Shown: positions 7,371-16,224, counted from the first letter of the stretch. The stretch is 40,208 nt of DNA from Sphingobacteriales bacterium (GCA_021297855.1 JAJTHM010000033.1:1-40208); one strand, 5' to 3'. Notes: a model not told the origin generated them from the letters alone. Program-made: numbers and translations.

Positions 7371-8783
7371 ATGGGAAGGTATTTGAACTGGTTTGAATAT
7401 AAGTCCATACTTCCCTTTCTTATATTTCCTTTTCTTGTTTGCATAGTTTCTTGGATTCACTTCTATCAGATGGGCAATTTATTGGTGGACGGTAGTCCAG
7501 TGAACCCTTTATACCTCCGATTAGCATTGATGGCTTTGATTTGCGGATCCTTTGTATATTATTATAGCAGGTTATATTCTTTATTAATATTGTCTAGCGA
7601 GATAGAATTACATTTTGATATTCGCAGACTTAGCTATATGCATTTAATCATAAGTGTTTTCACTTTACCCTTATTTAGCAATGATTTTTTTTCATTATTA
7701 GGGTATGCAGATGCATTTGTAAATGGGCATAATATTTATACTAGTTTTAATGCTAAGGGTCAAACAGAGTATGCTGCCCTTATCAATCCATTGTATCAAA
7801 ATTTAAACTGTAAATATGGACCTCTAAATATGCTGATCATGCTGCCGTCTGTGCTATGGAATCAGCATTCTATCATAACTAGTATATTCATAAGCAAAAG
7901 TCTTCTTTTTATATTCGGGGTTTTTTATATAGAGTTTTCTTTGAAACTCTCTCGCCTTCTATCTAAAGATTTCATTTATATTCTCTTATTGTTTCCTATA
8001 TGGTTTATTCAGGGCGTAGGACAATTTCATCTCGATCTCATAGGCGTCTGTTTTGTCCTTATCGGTTATTATTATTGTTATAAAAATAAGAGTTGGATTG
8101 GAATTTTTTTTCTAGTTCTAGCAGTCTTGAGTAAGATTACCTACCTCCTTTTTTTATGTATACCATACCTACTGCTTCTAGAAAGGCAGAAAAAAATGGA
8201 TATGCGTGCTTGGTTGCAGTGTACAATTCTAAACTTAATTTATTTATCTGTTTTAGGATATCTAGCCTATGCTCCATTTATTGATCATTGGAAGGAGTTA
8301 TTGGCTCCCATAAGGGCTATGAATGTGGAAAGACCATCGAGCACTATGGCAGACATTGGGGCGTATATACTTCTCCCATGGAATAATGACTTTAAAGCGA
8401 ATTATACTATAACGATGACGGTGTTTAAATATTTAGGGCTACTAGTTATGCTTGGGATTACATCGATTTATTTTAAAAATTATTCTAAGAAGTATAGTCA
8501 TAGAATATTCCTCTTGTCCATTTTTATCACCTTGATTTTAGTATACTCTCATAGATTTCTGCCTTGGTATTTAATGGTAGTTCCTCTATTCTTATACATA
8601 GGAGATAGAAAGGATTGGCTGAAATGGTTTTTATGGATTTCTTTTATTTCCATGTTTCAAGACTTTGCTATTTTTATGCAGACAGACTGGCTAGGTGGTA
8701 AAATTATGATGGCATTGGCTACTATAGGCACCGTGGGGTGTTTTTTCTATCATTTTCAAAGCAGAATAAAATATACGGAATGA
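7371..8783 (+). CDS. GT-C membrane glycosyltransferase, 470 aa
   Basis: An integral membrane protein with about a dozen hydrophobic helices and short loops. The first large loop has SNDFFSLLGYADAFVNG (D105), placed where GT-C enzymes keep the acidic residue that contacts the lipid-linked sugar. The pattern resembles DUF2029/MptB-type mannosyltransferases and the third GT-C in this window (ASDIYTYLAEGELL). It probably takes a polyprenyl-phosphate sugar made by the preceding GT2 and adds it to a glycan or glycolipid on the periplasmic side. It lies 6 nt after the GT2 and its stop overlaps the next gene's start by four bases (ATGA). The acceptor and linkage cannot be read from sequence. Confidence 0.75.
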   Translation: MGRYLNWFEYKSILPFLIFPFLVCIVSWIHFYQMGNLLVDGSPVNPLYLRLALMALICGSFVYYYSRLYSLLILSSEIELHFDIRRLSYMHLIISVFTLPLFSNDFFSLLGYADAFVNGHNIYTSFNAKGQTEYAALINPLYQNLNCKYGPLNMLIMLPSVLWNQHSIITSIFISKSLLFIFGVFYIEFSLKLSRLLSKDFIYILLLFPIWFIQGVGQFHLDLIGVCFVLIGYYYCYKNKSWIGIFFLVLAVLSKITYLLFLCIPYLLLLERQKKMDMRAWLQCTILNLIYLSVLGYLAYAPFIDHWKELLAPIRAMNVERPSSTMADIGAYILLPWNNDFKANYTITMTVFKYLGLLVMLGITSIYFKNYSKKYSHRIFLLSIFITLILVYSHRFLPWYLMVVPLFLYIGDRKDWLKWFLWISFISMFQDFAIFMQTDWLGGKIMMALATIGTVGCFFYHFQSRIKYTE

Positions 8784-10273
8784 AAGACTTTATTGAAAAT
8801 AATAAACAATCTATAAAATGGCTAGTTTTAATTTTATGGAGTTGTTTGAGTATTTATACTGCCTTTCATCATGAGATATGGCGTGACGAAATGCGAGCGC
8901 TTAGTCTAGCTATTCAACATTCTACGCTTACTCAGTTGTATCATAATTTAACCAATGAAGGTCATCCTATTTTATGGTATTTAATTTTAAAAGGCTTTTA
9001 CTCCTTTTACTCAGATACTGTAATTTTAAAATTAGTCTCTTTTATAATAGGATTTAGCAGTGTGGCACTCTTTTTATTTCACATACGAGTTTCTTTACCC
9101 ATAGCTATACTTTTTTGTTTTTCCAATATTATGATGTGGGAGAATACGATATCCTGCAGGAATTATGGAATTGCGGCGCTTCTTATAATGCTTTTCTCTA
9201 TTTTTTATGATCGACATAAATACTTTTTGGCTTCATTGATGCTAGTCTTGCTAGCCCAGTCAAATCTTATTGGATTATTAGTCGCCATGATGCTAATGGG
9301 ATATATGCAAATCCGTTTCTACCAAAATAGAATTTTCACTATACTTGGATCAATGGTCTATCCTCTAATGGTCTTATTTTCTATGTGGTTTTTCTATATA
9401 ACGACTAAGCCAAATGAATTGTCCTTGGTAGTGCCTTTTAGCGAAAAAAATCTAGCTACTCTACTAAATCATTTCGTACAATCTATATTTTATCCATCAA
9501 AGGTATTGCATCCCTTTATCCCAGATTTACCTATCGTGTCGGCATTGATTATATATATGCTCACTTTTTATTTTTCAAAAGATAAATGGTTGGCATTTAT
9601 TTTCTATATGAGTGTTGTCCTTTTAAATTTTCTTTGTCTAGAATTCAATATGATTTCTACGCGGCACACTGGGGTGTTTTTAGTTTTTCTTTTTTTCTTA
9701 ATCCATCAATATAATGATTCACAGATTGAAGGAAATAGACTGACTGAGTGGGCATTTAAATTAGGAAAAAACATACTATTGCCATTGATGTGTATCTCTT
9801 TGTTTATATCCAACTTAATTTTTTGCTATCGAGATGTAACAACGAAAATGAGCAATAGCAAAGAATTAGGAGAGTTCATCTCTAGTCATCCAAGATATAA
9901 AGATGCTATAATCATCGGCGAATCAGATTATACTTTAGAAGGCATACCCTATTACGTCAGAAATAAGTTTTATATTCCACGGGAAAAACGTTTTGGAAAC
10001 TATACCCATTTTACAAGAGAAAATGCAAGGGAAATAAGTATGTCTGAGATTATTAAAAATTGCGACTCATTAACTTCTATTGATGGAAAAATATGTTTGT
10101 TTGTGGCTAGCCAACCTATTGCATTTGGCATTGACCAGAAAATTAAGATACCCTATTATGTGGAAAAATATTTCACTATAAGGAAAGAAGATTTTTATCG
10201 ATTGAGAAAAATCGCTGAGTTTAAAGATGCCTATTACAAAGATGAAAACTTTACTCTTTATGAAATTCAATAG
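8780..10273 (+). CDS. GT39-like membrane glycosyltransferase (GT-C), 497 aa
   Basis: A polytopic protein with a C-terminal soluble part (about 375-497). The first periplasmic loop reads HHEIWRDEMRALSLAI, then NEGHPILWYLILKGF; the Arg-Asp-Glu and Gly-His-Pro signatures are those of GT39/ArnT-like enzymes that use polyprenyl-phosphate sugars. I place the start at the ATG at 8780, which overlaps the previous stop as ATGA; the open frame reaches back to 8738, but that would overlap the neighbour by 46 nt. It converges with the GT-C gene on the other strand, with 7 nt between the stops. Substrate unknown; an LPS or surface-glycan modifier is the best inference. Confidence 0.8.
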   Translation: MKDFIENNKQSIKWLVLILWSCLSIYTAFHHEIWRDEMRALSLAIQHSTLTQLYHNLTNEGHPILWYLILKGFYSFYSDTVILKLVSFIIGFSSVALFLFHIRVSLPIAILFCFSNIMMWENTISCRNYGIAALLIMLFSIFYDRHKYFLASLMLVLLAQSNLIGLLVAMMLMGYMQIRFYQNRIFTILGSMVYPLMVLFSMWFFYITTKPNELSLVVPFSEKNLATLLNHFVQSIFYPSKVLHPFIPDLPIVSALIIYMLTFYFSKDKWLAFIFYMSVVLLNFLCLEFNMISTRHTGVFLVFLFFLIHQYNDSQIEGNRLTEWAFKLGKNILLPLMCISLFISNLIFCYRDVTTKMSNSKELGEFISSHPRYKDAIIIGESDYTLEGIPYYVRNKFYIPREKRFGNYTHFTRENAREISMSEIIKNCDSLTSIDGKICLFVASQPIAFGIDQKIKIPYYVEKYFTIRKEDFYRLRKIAEFKDAYYKDENFTLYEIQ

Positions 10274-10280
10274 ACGTTAC

Positions 10281-11798
10281 TTAGTTTGCCACTAAAATCG
10301 ATCTATACATCCCACGTATCTCTTGCAGCGGTTCTTTAATAAAGTGCAGTTTAAACTTATAAAGAAACATAATGAGCATAAGAACCATATTGATCGTTAC
10401 CAGTAAATTCAAAAGTGAATCTAATGGAATGCTATTTCCAATCTGATAATTCATGCTAATAGACGTGATAAATATTAAAAAGAAAATCCAACTTTTTTTT
10501 CTGTGATAAATCATAAGTAAAATAATAGGCATAAAATACCAAGGATTGAAAATGGGGGAGTAAATGACTATGATTATAATCCATAGCTTAGCAAAATAGT
10601 AGTAAACATCATTGGTTTTTTTGACGGCTAAAACGGGCAGTAAATTTAAAATAGCTAGCAATAAACCCAAGCCAGCAAAGAATGGCGCAATTTTATTTTT
10701 TAGTGAGATTACCTCGCTGATAGGGAAAAAATCAGGGGATTGAGCTAGTTTCATTAATTCAGGTATTGTAGTTCCATTTGCTAATATTTCCGAACCATAT
10801 CGATAGACTAGAATAAATATTTCGGTATAGCTGCGACTTGGGGTTTTTGTACTGTGGTATGCCATCGGATTGGTTATCGTAGCCCACCCTTCCCAAATAG
10901 GCCAATATAACAATATAACCATAGTGGACAAAATACCAATGCAAATGAGTCCATTCTTGAAGAAATAACTCCATCGGTTTTTCTCATGCTTGCTCGATAC
11001 AAACAATAAGGTCATAAACAAGGGAAAAAGAATAACGCCATATAATATTTTGCATGCTATCGCTGTGCCGATAAATAGCGCAGCTAAGTAAATGTTTTTC
11101 TTCTGCATAGAAAGCATTGTGGCCGCTAGTAGCAATGTTATGACTATCTCGGCGTGTACTTGCCCTATTCCTTCTATCATTAAAATGGGAGAGAGCGCTA
11201 TGATTGCGAAATAATTGTATTCGGTATCATTTTCAGTATCTTCTAGCTTAGAGACTAATTGTATTATTAAAAGTCCAATAAGAAAGATGAGAAATTTAAA
11301 CACAAGATAACTTTTAAATATCGATTTTCCTATAAGACAAGAAATTCCGAACAGAAGGAGCAGTGGTGATCCATAGTGGTTAGGGCAGTCTTTCCACCAA
11401 TGACTTACATAATCAATGAATTTAGATTGTCTCACTAATTCTCCATTTGTATATGTCAATATACCTCTTGTTAATAGTTCTCCTTCAGCTAAATAGGTAT
11501 AGATGTCTGAAGCAAACATCACTGTCATTCCAAAAAAAATGAGCATAGATGCAATGCTGATAGTAATAGTCTGTTTTTTTGTAATATGATAGTTAGGTTT
11601 ATTGCAAACTATATTGTAAAGTGTATAGATCATGCCATAGATGCCTATATGATATAACCCCACACAAAGCCAAAGAGCCCAATTAGATTGGTCAATAAAA
11701 TTTTCATCAGCCTTTAATGTCCCAGTACTATACCATCTGATCCAAGAAGATAGCACTACAAAGAAGCTAAAAAGGATAAAGAGATATGCTCTTGGCAT
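10281..11798 (-). CDS. GT-C membrane glycosyltransferase, 505 aa
   Basis: An integral membrane protein with about 12-13 predicted helices. The acidic first-loop motif is FASDIYTYLAEGELLTRG, followed by YTNGELVRQSKF and a conserved-looking CPNHYGSPLLLLFG loop; HVEI-like lipid-contacting sequence is seen as GQVHAEIVITLLL. It matches the general plan of DUF2029/MptA-B-type polyprenol-phosphate mannosyltransferases. In-frame GTG (11804) and TTG (11801) precede the ATG at 11798; I use the ATG. It is the last gene of a four-gene minus-strand unit and sits 35 nt after a GT2 that could supply its lipid-linked donor. The sugar and acceptor are unknown. Confidence 0.72.
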   Translation of the reverse strand: MPRAYLFILFSFFVVLSSWIRWYSTGTLKADENFIDQSNWALWLCVGLYHIGIYGMIYTLYNIVCNKPNYHITKKQTITISIASMLIFFGMTVMFASDIYTYLAEGELLTRGILTYTNGELVRQSKFIDYVSHWWKDCPNHYGSPLLLLFGISCLIGKSIFKSYLVFKFLIFLIGLLIIQLVSKLEDTENDTEYNYFAIIALSPILMIEGIGQVHAEIVITLLLAATMLSMQKKNIYLAALFIGTAIACKILYGVILFPLFMTLLFVSSKHEKNRWSYFFKNGLICIGILSTMVILLYWPIWEGWATITNPMAYHSTKTPSRSYTEIFILVYRYGSEILANGTTIPELMKLAQSPDFFPISEVISLKNKIAPFFAGLGLLLAILNLLPVLAVKKTNDVYYYFAKLWIIIIVIYSPIFNPWYFMPIILLMIYHRKKSWIFFLIFITSISMNYQIGNSIPLDSLLNLLVTINMVLMLIMFLYKFKLHFIKEPLQEIRGMYRSILVAN

Positions 11799-11833
11799 CA
11801 ACACCAGATATTATTTTGAAAATATGAAAATTT

Positions 11834-12577
11834 TCAACCTTGTAAATAATCATTTTTTAGCAGCCCTAGCTTATTGAGTCGGTACTGTAAGGCTGTCCAC
11901 AAACAACCTAGGCCGTATATAGAACTTCGCTGAAAATTAATAGAAGAAGCCTCTTCAAAGTATTTAGTTGGACATGTGACTTCCCCACACTCAAAGCCTT
12001 TATAAAATAACTGCGCTAGCATTTGGTTATCAAATACAAAATCATCGGAATTTTTATTGTATTGAATGCTTTCTAGAGATTTTTTTGAAAATGCTCTATA
12101 TCCTGTATGGTATTCTGAGAGCTTTTGATTCATAACTATATTTTGTATGAGCGTCAAAATACGATTAGCTATATACTTATATATGGGCATTCCACCTTTC
12201 AATGCTCCTTTTCCAAGAATTCTCGATGCTAATACTACGTCATACAATTCATTTCCTATTATGGATACCATTGCCTCCACTAATTTAGGAGTATATTGAT
12301 AGTCAGGATGCACCATGACGACTATATCCGCTCCTATTTCTAATGCTTTGTTATAACACGTTTTTTGATTGCCACCATAGCCCTTGTTTTGCTCATGCTT
12401 TATCACATGATGTATTCCAAGTGATTTTGCTACTTCGCTTGTATCATCCTTACTTGCATCATCGACCAATACTACTTCGTCAACTAAGTTCATTGGTATT
12501 TCCTTTAATGTCATCTCTATCGTTTTTGATGCATTGTAAGCGGGCATGACCACAACTACTTTTTTATCTTTAAACAT
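11834..12577 (-). CDS. DPM1-like glycosyltransferase family 2, 247 aa
   Basis: A cytoplasmic GT-A glycosyltransferase without membrane helices. VVVMPAYNASKTI opens the domain; VDDASKDDT (about 38-46) and VMVHPDYQYTP (about 86-96) occupy the nucleotide and metal-binding positions, the usual DxD being HPD-Y here. GYRAFSKKSLE (about 158) is a family landmark. Members make polyprenyl-phosphate sugars or act on nucleotide-sugar donors in polysaccharide pathways. It follows rpe by 28 nt and precedes the GT-C gene, mirroring the GT2-GT-C order on the opposite strand. A TM-free DPM1-type synthase is the best call; the donor sugar is not determined. Confidence 0.85.
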   Translation of the reverse strand: MFKDKKVVVVMPAYNASKTIEMTLKEIPMNLVDEVVLVDDASKDDTSEVAKSLGIHHVIKHEQNKGYGGNQKTCYNKALEIGADIVVMVHPDYQYTPKLVEAMVSIIGNELYDVVLASRILGKGALKGGMPIYKYIANRILTLIQNIVMNQKLSEYHTGYRAFSKKSLESIQYNKNSDDFVFDNQMLAQLFYKGFECGEVTCPTKYFEEASSINFQRSSIYGLGCLWTALQYRLNKLGLLKNDYLQG

Positions 12578-12605
12578 ATTTTACTTTTTAAAAATTAATA
12601 TAAAA

Positions 12606-13262
12606 CTAATACTTTTTCTGTAATTCTGTAATATAAGCATGGAAGTCCGAAGCCTTGAACAACGCGCTGCCGCATACTAATGCGTTCGCACCAGATTCTA
12701 GCAGAGCTCGACTATTCGCAGTGGATACGCCCCCATCTACTTGTAGTATGATATTTCTATCCGCTAAGTCTATAAGTCTTCTCGCCTTCTTCACTCTCTC
12801 AAAGGTATCTTCGATAAATTTTTGTCCTCCAAAACCAGGATAGACAGACATGATTAAAACTAAATCTAAATGTGGCAGGAATGGCTCTATAACCTCCACT
12901 GCTGTGTCGGGATTTAAAACCAAACCGACCTTCATACCTAGAGCTGCTATTTTCTTCAAATCACCTTCGATGTTGGTATTTTTTTCAAAATGAATAGTTA
13001 ATCCATCTGCCCCATATTTTTTAAATTCCTCAAAATAACGATGGGGTTCTTCTATCATCAAATGCACATCGATAAACTTGTCAGTTAGTTTTCGACAAGC
13101 CTCCAGTATAGGAAACCCAAAGGATAAATTGGGTACATTTATTCCATCCATCACATCAAAGTGAAGCCATTGGGCAGCACTGGGATTTATCCTTTCAAAC
13201 TCTTTTTCTAGATTTTTGAAGTCTGCAGCCAGAAGAGACGGGGCGATGATTGTTTTATTCAT
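12606..13262 (-). CDS. rpe: Ribulose-phosphate 3-epimerase
   Basis: It interconverts D-ribulose 5-phosphate and D-xylulose 5-phosphate in the pentose phosphate pathway; a metal-dependent TIM barrel. The 218 aa are standard. Visible sites: APSLLAADF at the first strand, HFDVMDG with the catalytic/metal Asp, VHLMIEEP with the metal His, and VDGGVSTANS with the second Asp. The phosphate site is GANALVCGSALF. Its ATG overlaps the kdsB stop by 8 nt, indicating translational coupling. Pentose phosphates feed Kdo synthesis via arabinose 5-phosphate, which may explain the pairing with kdsB. Confidence 0.96.
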   Translation of the reverse strand: MNKTIIAPSLLAADFKNLEKEFERINPSAAQWLHFDVMDGINVPNLSFGFPILEACRKLTDKFIDVHLMIEEPHRYFEEFKKYGADGLTIHFEKNTNIEGDLKKIAALGMKVGLVLNPDTAVEVIEPFLPHLDLVLIMSVYPGFGGQKFIEDTFERVKKARRLIDLADRNIILQVDGGVSTANSRALLESGANALVCGSALFKASDFHAYITELQKKY

Positions 13263-14028
13263 TCGTATATCGTGAAATATTTTTTAAAATATATTTATAA
13301 TCTTCGATGGTGTCGATCGATTTTGATTCATGTTTTGTTTCACCTACAAAGATAGAATACCCATTTTCTAACCAGCGCAGTTGTTCTAATTTTTCAGTTT
13401 TTTCCAGAGGGGATTCCCCTAGTTTTATGATTTTTTTAAGCACACTGGATTTGAATCCATACATGCCTATATGTTTTTTAAACTCTAGTTTATAATTTGG
13501 AGTCAATTTCTCTGTGTCTCTCATATACGGAATGAGGCTTCTAGAAAAGTACAGCGCCTTGTTTTGACAGTCTGTAACTACTTTGATATAATTGGGATTC
13601 CCTATATCCGATGGCACATTTTCAGGATACACATATACCACTTGAATGAGAGTGCCTATTTCAGCGTTCGGATTATTTTCAAACACAGTTATCAATTCAT
13701 CTATACTTTCAGGATGTATAAATGGTTCATCCCCTTGAATATTTAAAATCACATCGAAGTCCTCCCCAATATGTTCAAGGACCTCTCCGCAGCGTTCTGT
13801 GCCATTAATATGACTTGTAGATGTCATCATGACTGGTATTTGATATTTTTCACACTCCTCTTGAATACCTCTATAATCAGTAGCTACGATGATTTTATGA
13901 GGCTTTTTGGCTAGAATGGCCTTTTCATAGACTCTTCGAATCATCGTCTTTCCGGCTATATCCAGTAATGGTTTACCTTCAAGTCGGCTAGATCCATATC
14001 GGGCTGGAATAATACCTAGTACTTTCAA
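13255..14028 (-). CDS. kdsB: 3-deoxy-manno-octulosonate cytidylyltransferase (CMP-Kdo synthetase)
   Basis: It activates Kdo with CTP to give CMP-Kdo for the LPS inner core, in the cytoplasm. The 257 aa are full length. The signature IPARYGSSRLEGKPL opens the protein; LNIQGDEPFIHPESID (about 93-108) holds the catalytic acidic residues; HIGMYGFKSSVL and LEQLRWLENGYSI are family blocks near the C-terminus. It heads the minus-strand unit kdsB-rpe-GT2-GT-C. A perfect TAnnTTTG box lies about 17 nt upstream. Presence of kdsB supports a Gram-negative, Kdo-containing envelope. Confidence 0.97.
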   Translation of the reverse strand: MKVLGIIPARYGSSRLEGKPLLDIAGKTMIRRVYEKAILAKKPHKIIVATDYRGIQEECEKYQIPVMMTSTSHINGTERCGEVLEHIGEDFDVILNIQGDEPFIHPESIDELITVFENNPNAEIGTLIQVVYVYPENVPSDIGNPNYIKVVTDCQNKALYFSRSLIPYMRDTEKLTPNYKLEFKKHIGMYGFKSSVLKKIIKLGESPLEKTEKLEQLRWLENGYSIFVGETKHESKSIDTIEDYKYILKNISRYTNE

Positions 14029-14044
14029 CTATTTTTGTTTTTTG

Positions 14045-14052
14045 CAAATGTA
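14045..14052 (-). promoter_or_regulatory. -7 element of the kdsB operon
   Basis: TACATTTG on the minus strand, 17 nt from the kdsB ATG, matches TAnnTTTG. No clear TTG at -33 is visible. Confidence 0.4.
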
Positions 14053-14240
14053 TATGAATTTTTTTATTCCTATATTTTCATAAAGACGCTGTAAAATTTC
14101 ATAGAATTCTAAAATTTCAGTCAATTCAATTTAAATTTCTAATCGGAAGACTTGTTTTGTATTTTATTTACAGGATAGTTTAAACGCTCGCAGACCAATT
14201 TTGTCAAAGGATAGAGTGAGAAAATTAGTAACTTTACACA

Positions 14241-14939
14241 ATGAATAGTAGATATTGGAGTGGTATAATGGCAAATAGTGTGAGATGCTTAATGATGGTG
14301 ATATTTGCAGTCTGCTTGTTTCATGCAAAGGCTCAACCTAAAATAGCAAAACCTCTGGCCACTAATGATCCAGAGGCAGAAAAGTATTTAAAAGCAGTGA
14401 AAATTAAGTTGCAGAATCTCAAAGCATTTAAATTAAATTTTACCACAGAAATTACAGATGCAGATCAAAAAAAGCAAACGAACAAGGGGACTTATCTAGG
14501 TAGTGGAGAAAAGTTTGAGATGGATATGTCGGATATAAAAACCATCAATGATGGCAAGACGCATTGGAGTATAAATAAAATCGAAAAGGAAATCAATATA
14601 ACTAAATATACTAAGCCAAAACTATCTAAAACGGAGAATCCGATTGACATCATCAAAAATTATGCAACTCTTTTTAAATTTAGAGTCAAAGAGCCCATAC
14701 AAAACCAGAGGATAGTAATAGAATTGGTGCCGCTAAATAAGAACAATAGTTTTTTTAAAGTCGATTTAGTGCTGGATACGAGGAAAAATCAACTTCTAGG
14801 AGCTAAATTATACGATAAGGGTGGACACCGAATTCAGTTTAGCTTTTCAAACATGCAGGAACTGACAATACTGCCAGCGGGTGCATTTGTACTATATAAG
14901 GAAGCATATAAGGAATATGAGATATTAGATATGCGTTAA
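14241..14939 (+). CDS. LolA-like outer-membrane lipoprotein carrier protein
   Basis: A periplasmic chaperone family that shuttles lipoproteins from the inner-membrane LolCDE complex to the outer membrane. The hydrophobic signal stretch CLMMVIFAVCLFHAKA precedes the mature start at QPK. The mature part has the LolA-type order: an amphipathic first helix (AEKYLKAVKIKLQNLKAF), beta strands with NFTTEIT and GTYLGSGEKFEMDM, then VDLVLDTRKNQLLGAKLYD. The 232-aa frame begins at ATG 14241; an inner ATG at 14268 gives a tidier signal peptide (MANSVRCLMM) and leaves room for a leader, because a -7-like TAACTTTA ends at 14236. A single gene between the kdsB unit and a repeat-rich gap. Confidence 0.82.
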   Translation: MNSRYWSGIMANSVRCLMMVIFAVCLFHAKAQPKIAKPLATNDPEAEKYLKAVKIKLQNLKAFKLNFTTEITDADQKKQTNKGTYLGSGEKFEMDMSDIKTINDGKTHWSINKIEKEINITKYTKPKLSKTENPIDIIKNYATLFKFRVKEPIQNQRIVIELVPLNKNNSFFKVDLVLDTRKNQLLGAKLYDKGGHRIQFSFSNMQELTILPAGAFVLYKEAYKEYEILDMR

Positions 14940-14956
14940 GAGCCTAAGGCTTCATG

Positions 14957-15014
14957 CCAAATGAATCATTAGAAGCAACTATGTCGCGAACTATATGATT
15001 TAGTTGGGTTTAAT
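14957..15014. repeat. Dispersed 58-bp palindromic element, copy A
   Basis: It matches copy B (26948-27005) at 54 of 58 positions, including the block TTAGAAGCAACTATGT and CGAACTATATGATTTAGT. The inverted arms seen in copy B are more decayed here. The gap 14940-15233 holds this element, a 113-bp segment absent from copy B, and a terminator; I see no gene in it. Confidence 0.75.
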
Positions 15015-15175
15015 CTCCTACGAGTCTGATAAGACTATTGGGAGTCATCATGATCCGACTTAGATATTGTTTCAAGAATTAAAAAATATTGAAATACAAT
15101 TTCTTGTTCGAATACGCATTTTTTAATGCCGATTTTGGGTTCAAATTTTAGGAAACTCTATGCTAGAGCTAAAAT

Positions 15176-15211
15176 AAAAAAAGCGACTCATCCGTGATGG
15201 GTCGCTTTTTT
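15176..15211 (-). terminator. Bidirectional intrinsic terminator
   Basis: AAAAAAGCGACtCATC and GATGGGTCGCTTTTTT pair around CGTG-like loop bases, with poly-A/poly-T flanks. It serves the Cys-rich gene on minus and could end readthrough from lolA on plus. Confidence 0.8.
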
Positions 15212-15233
15212 ATAAGAATTCAGCTGTCTTTAA

Positions 15234-15476
15234 TTATCTAGCAGGAGTTACTTCTGCAGGATTTGGTGCAGGAGCAGTCGTCTCAGCTGTTTTTTTCTTG
15301 CAACAAGATTTTGCCTTTGCGCAAGACTTTTCATCCTTAGAAGCACAAGCCTTTGCATCTTTTTTGCAGCAAGCTTTTTTCTCGCCTTTGCTACACGCTT
15401 TTTTCTCTTCACCACAGGCTAGTGATATAGTAGCAGCAGTAAATATTACAGCTATAGTTAAAATTAATTTTTTCAT
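15234..15476 (-). CDS. Small Cys/Lys-rich exported protein, 80 aa
   Basis: A hydrophobic signal (LILTIAVIFTAATISLA) precedes a first cysteine at about residue 21 (ACGEE), which could be a lipoprotein acylation site or simply the mature N-terminus. Residues 21-64 hold nine further cysteines in KACS, KACCKK, KACASK, KSCAKAKSCCKKK patterns, alternating with lysine and acidic residues. The C-terminal tail is Pro/Ala/Thr-rich (TTAPAPNPAEVTPAR). The composition suggests metal binding or a redox-active extracytoplasmic peptide, but no family is recognised. It has its own promoter and terminator. A spurious frame cannot be fully excluded; the signal peptide, promoter and terminator together argue that it is real. 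Confidence 0.75.
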   Translation of the reverse strand: MKKLILTIAVIFTAATISLACGEEKKACSKGEKKACCKKDAKACASKDEKSCAKAKSCCKKKTAETTAPAPNPAEVTPAR

Positions 15477-15520
15477 TTGTTTATGATTTTGATGGTTAAT
15501 TAAATACTAGTATTAAGATG

Positions 15521-15552
15521 CAAATTTAAATTAGATGTTTAATCCTTTGCAA
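15521..15552 (-). promoter_or_regulatory. Promoter of the Cys-rich gene
   Basis: Minus strand: TTG (15552-15550), 21 nt, TAAATTTG (15528-15521), giving a leader of roughly 40 nt before the ATG at 15476. Confidence 0.55.
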
Positions 15553-15567
15553 TTAAATAAACTTAAA

Positions 15568-16224
15568 TTAAGAAGGAATAGTTCCAATGACGGTTTCCCC
15601 TCCGCGCACTTTTTGGTTAAGCTCAACGCTGATGCGGGTATCCAAGGGCAGAAACAAATCAATTCTAGAGCCAAACTTTATGAATCCAAACTCTTCTCCT
15701 CGCTCTATTTCATCACCTTCTTCGATATAATAAACGATTCTTCTAGCCAATTTTCCTGCTATTTGCCGAACAAGGACAGAAAATGATTCATTTTCAATTA
15801 CCATACTCGTTCGCTCATTATCCGTGCTTGATTTAGGATGCCAAGCCACTAAATATTTACCTGGGTGGTATTTAAAATATTTAATCTCTCCGTCTATTGG
15901 ACTTCTATTGACATGCACATTCGCGGGAGACATAAAAACTGACACTTGCTTGCGCATTTCATTGAAATACTCTGTTTCCATAACATCTTCTATAACAACC
16001 ACTTTCCCATCAGCAGGGCATATTATGGCATCATCTCCCAAAGGTATGTAGCGCTTAGGGTTTCTAAAAAAGGAAATAATAAATACACAGATAATAATAG
16101 AGAATATACTTATAGCCAGAGCCCATTTATCCTTTGGATAGTACAAGTACCATATAGAGGTTGTGGCTAAGGCGAAAAAGAAAACAATAAATATAAGTCC
16201 GTATCCTTCTTTGTGGATCTTCAC
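15568..16224 (-). CDS. psd: Phosphatidylserine decarboxylase (short form)
   Basis: It converts phosphatidylserine to phosphatidylethanolamine at the inner membrane; a pyruvoyl enzyme that cleaves itself. The 218 aa match the short PSD type. Two hydrophobic segments (about 8-28 and 33-52) anchor the N-terminus. Landmarks: CPADGKVV (69-76), FMSPANVHVNRSP (97-109), and the self-cleavage site KFGSRIDLF, where S186 after G185 should become the pyruvoyl group. The start ATG is the first in frame. A TAAATTTG box at 16252-16245 lies about 20 nt upstream. The phosphatidylserine synthase often found beside it in Bacteroidota is not in this window. Confidence 0.95.
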   Translation of the reverse strand: MKIHKEGYGLIFIVFFFALATTSIWYLYYPKDKWALAISIFSIIICVFIISFFRNPKRYIPLGDDAIICPADGKVVVIEDVMETEYFNEMRKQVSVFMSPANVHVNRSPIDGEIKYFKYHPGKYLVAWHPKSSTDNERTSMVIENESFSVLVRQIAGKLARRIVYYIEEGDEIERGEEFGFIKFGSRIDLFLPLDTRISVELNQKVRGGETVIGTIPS

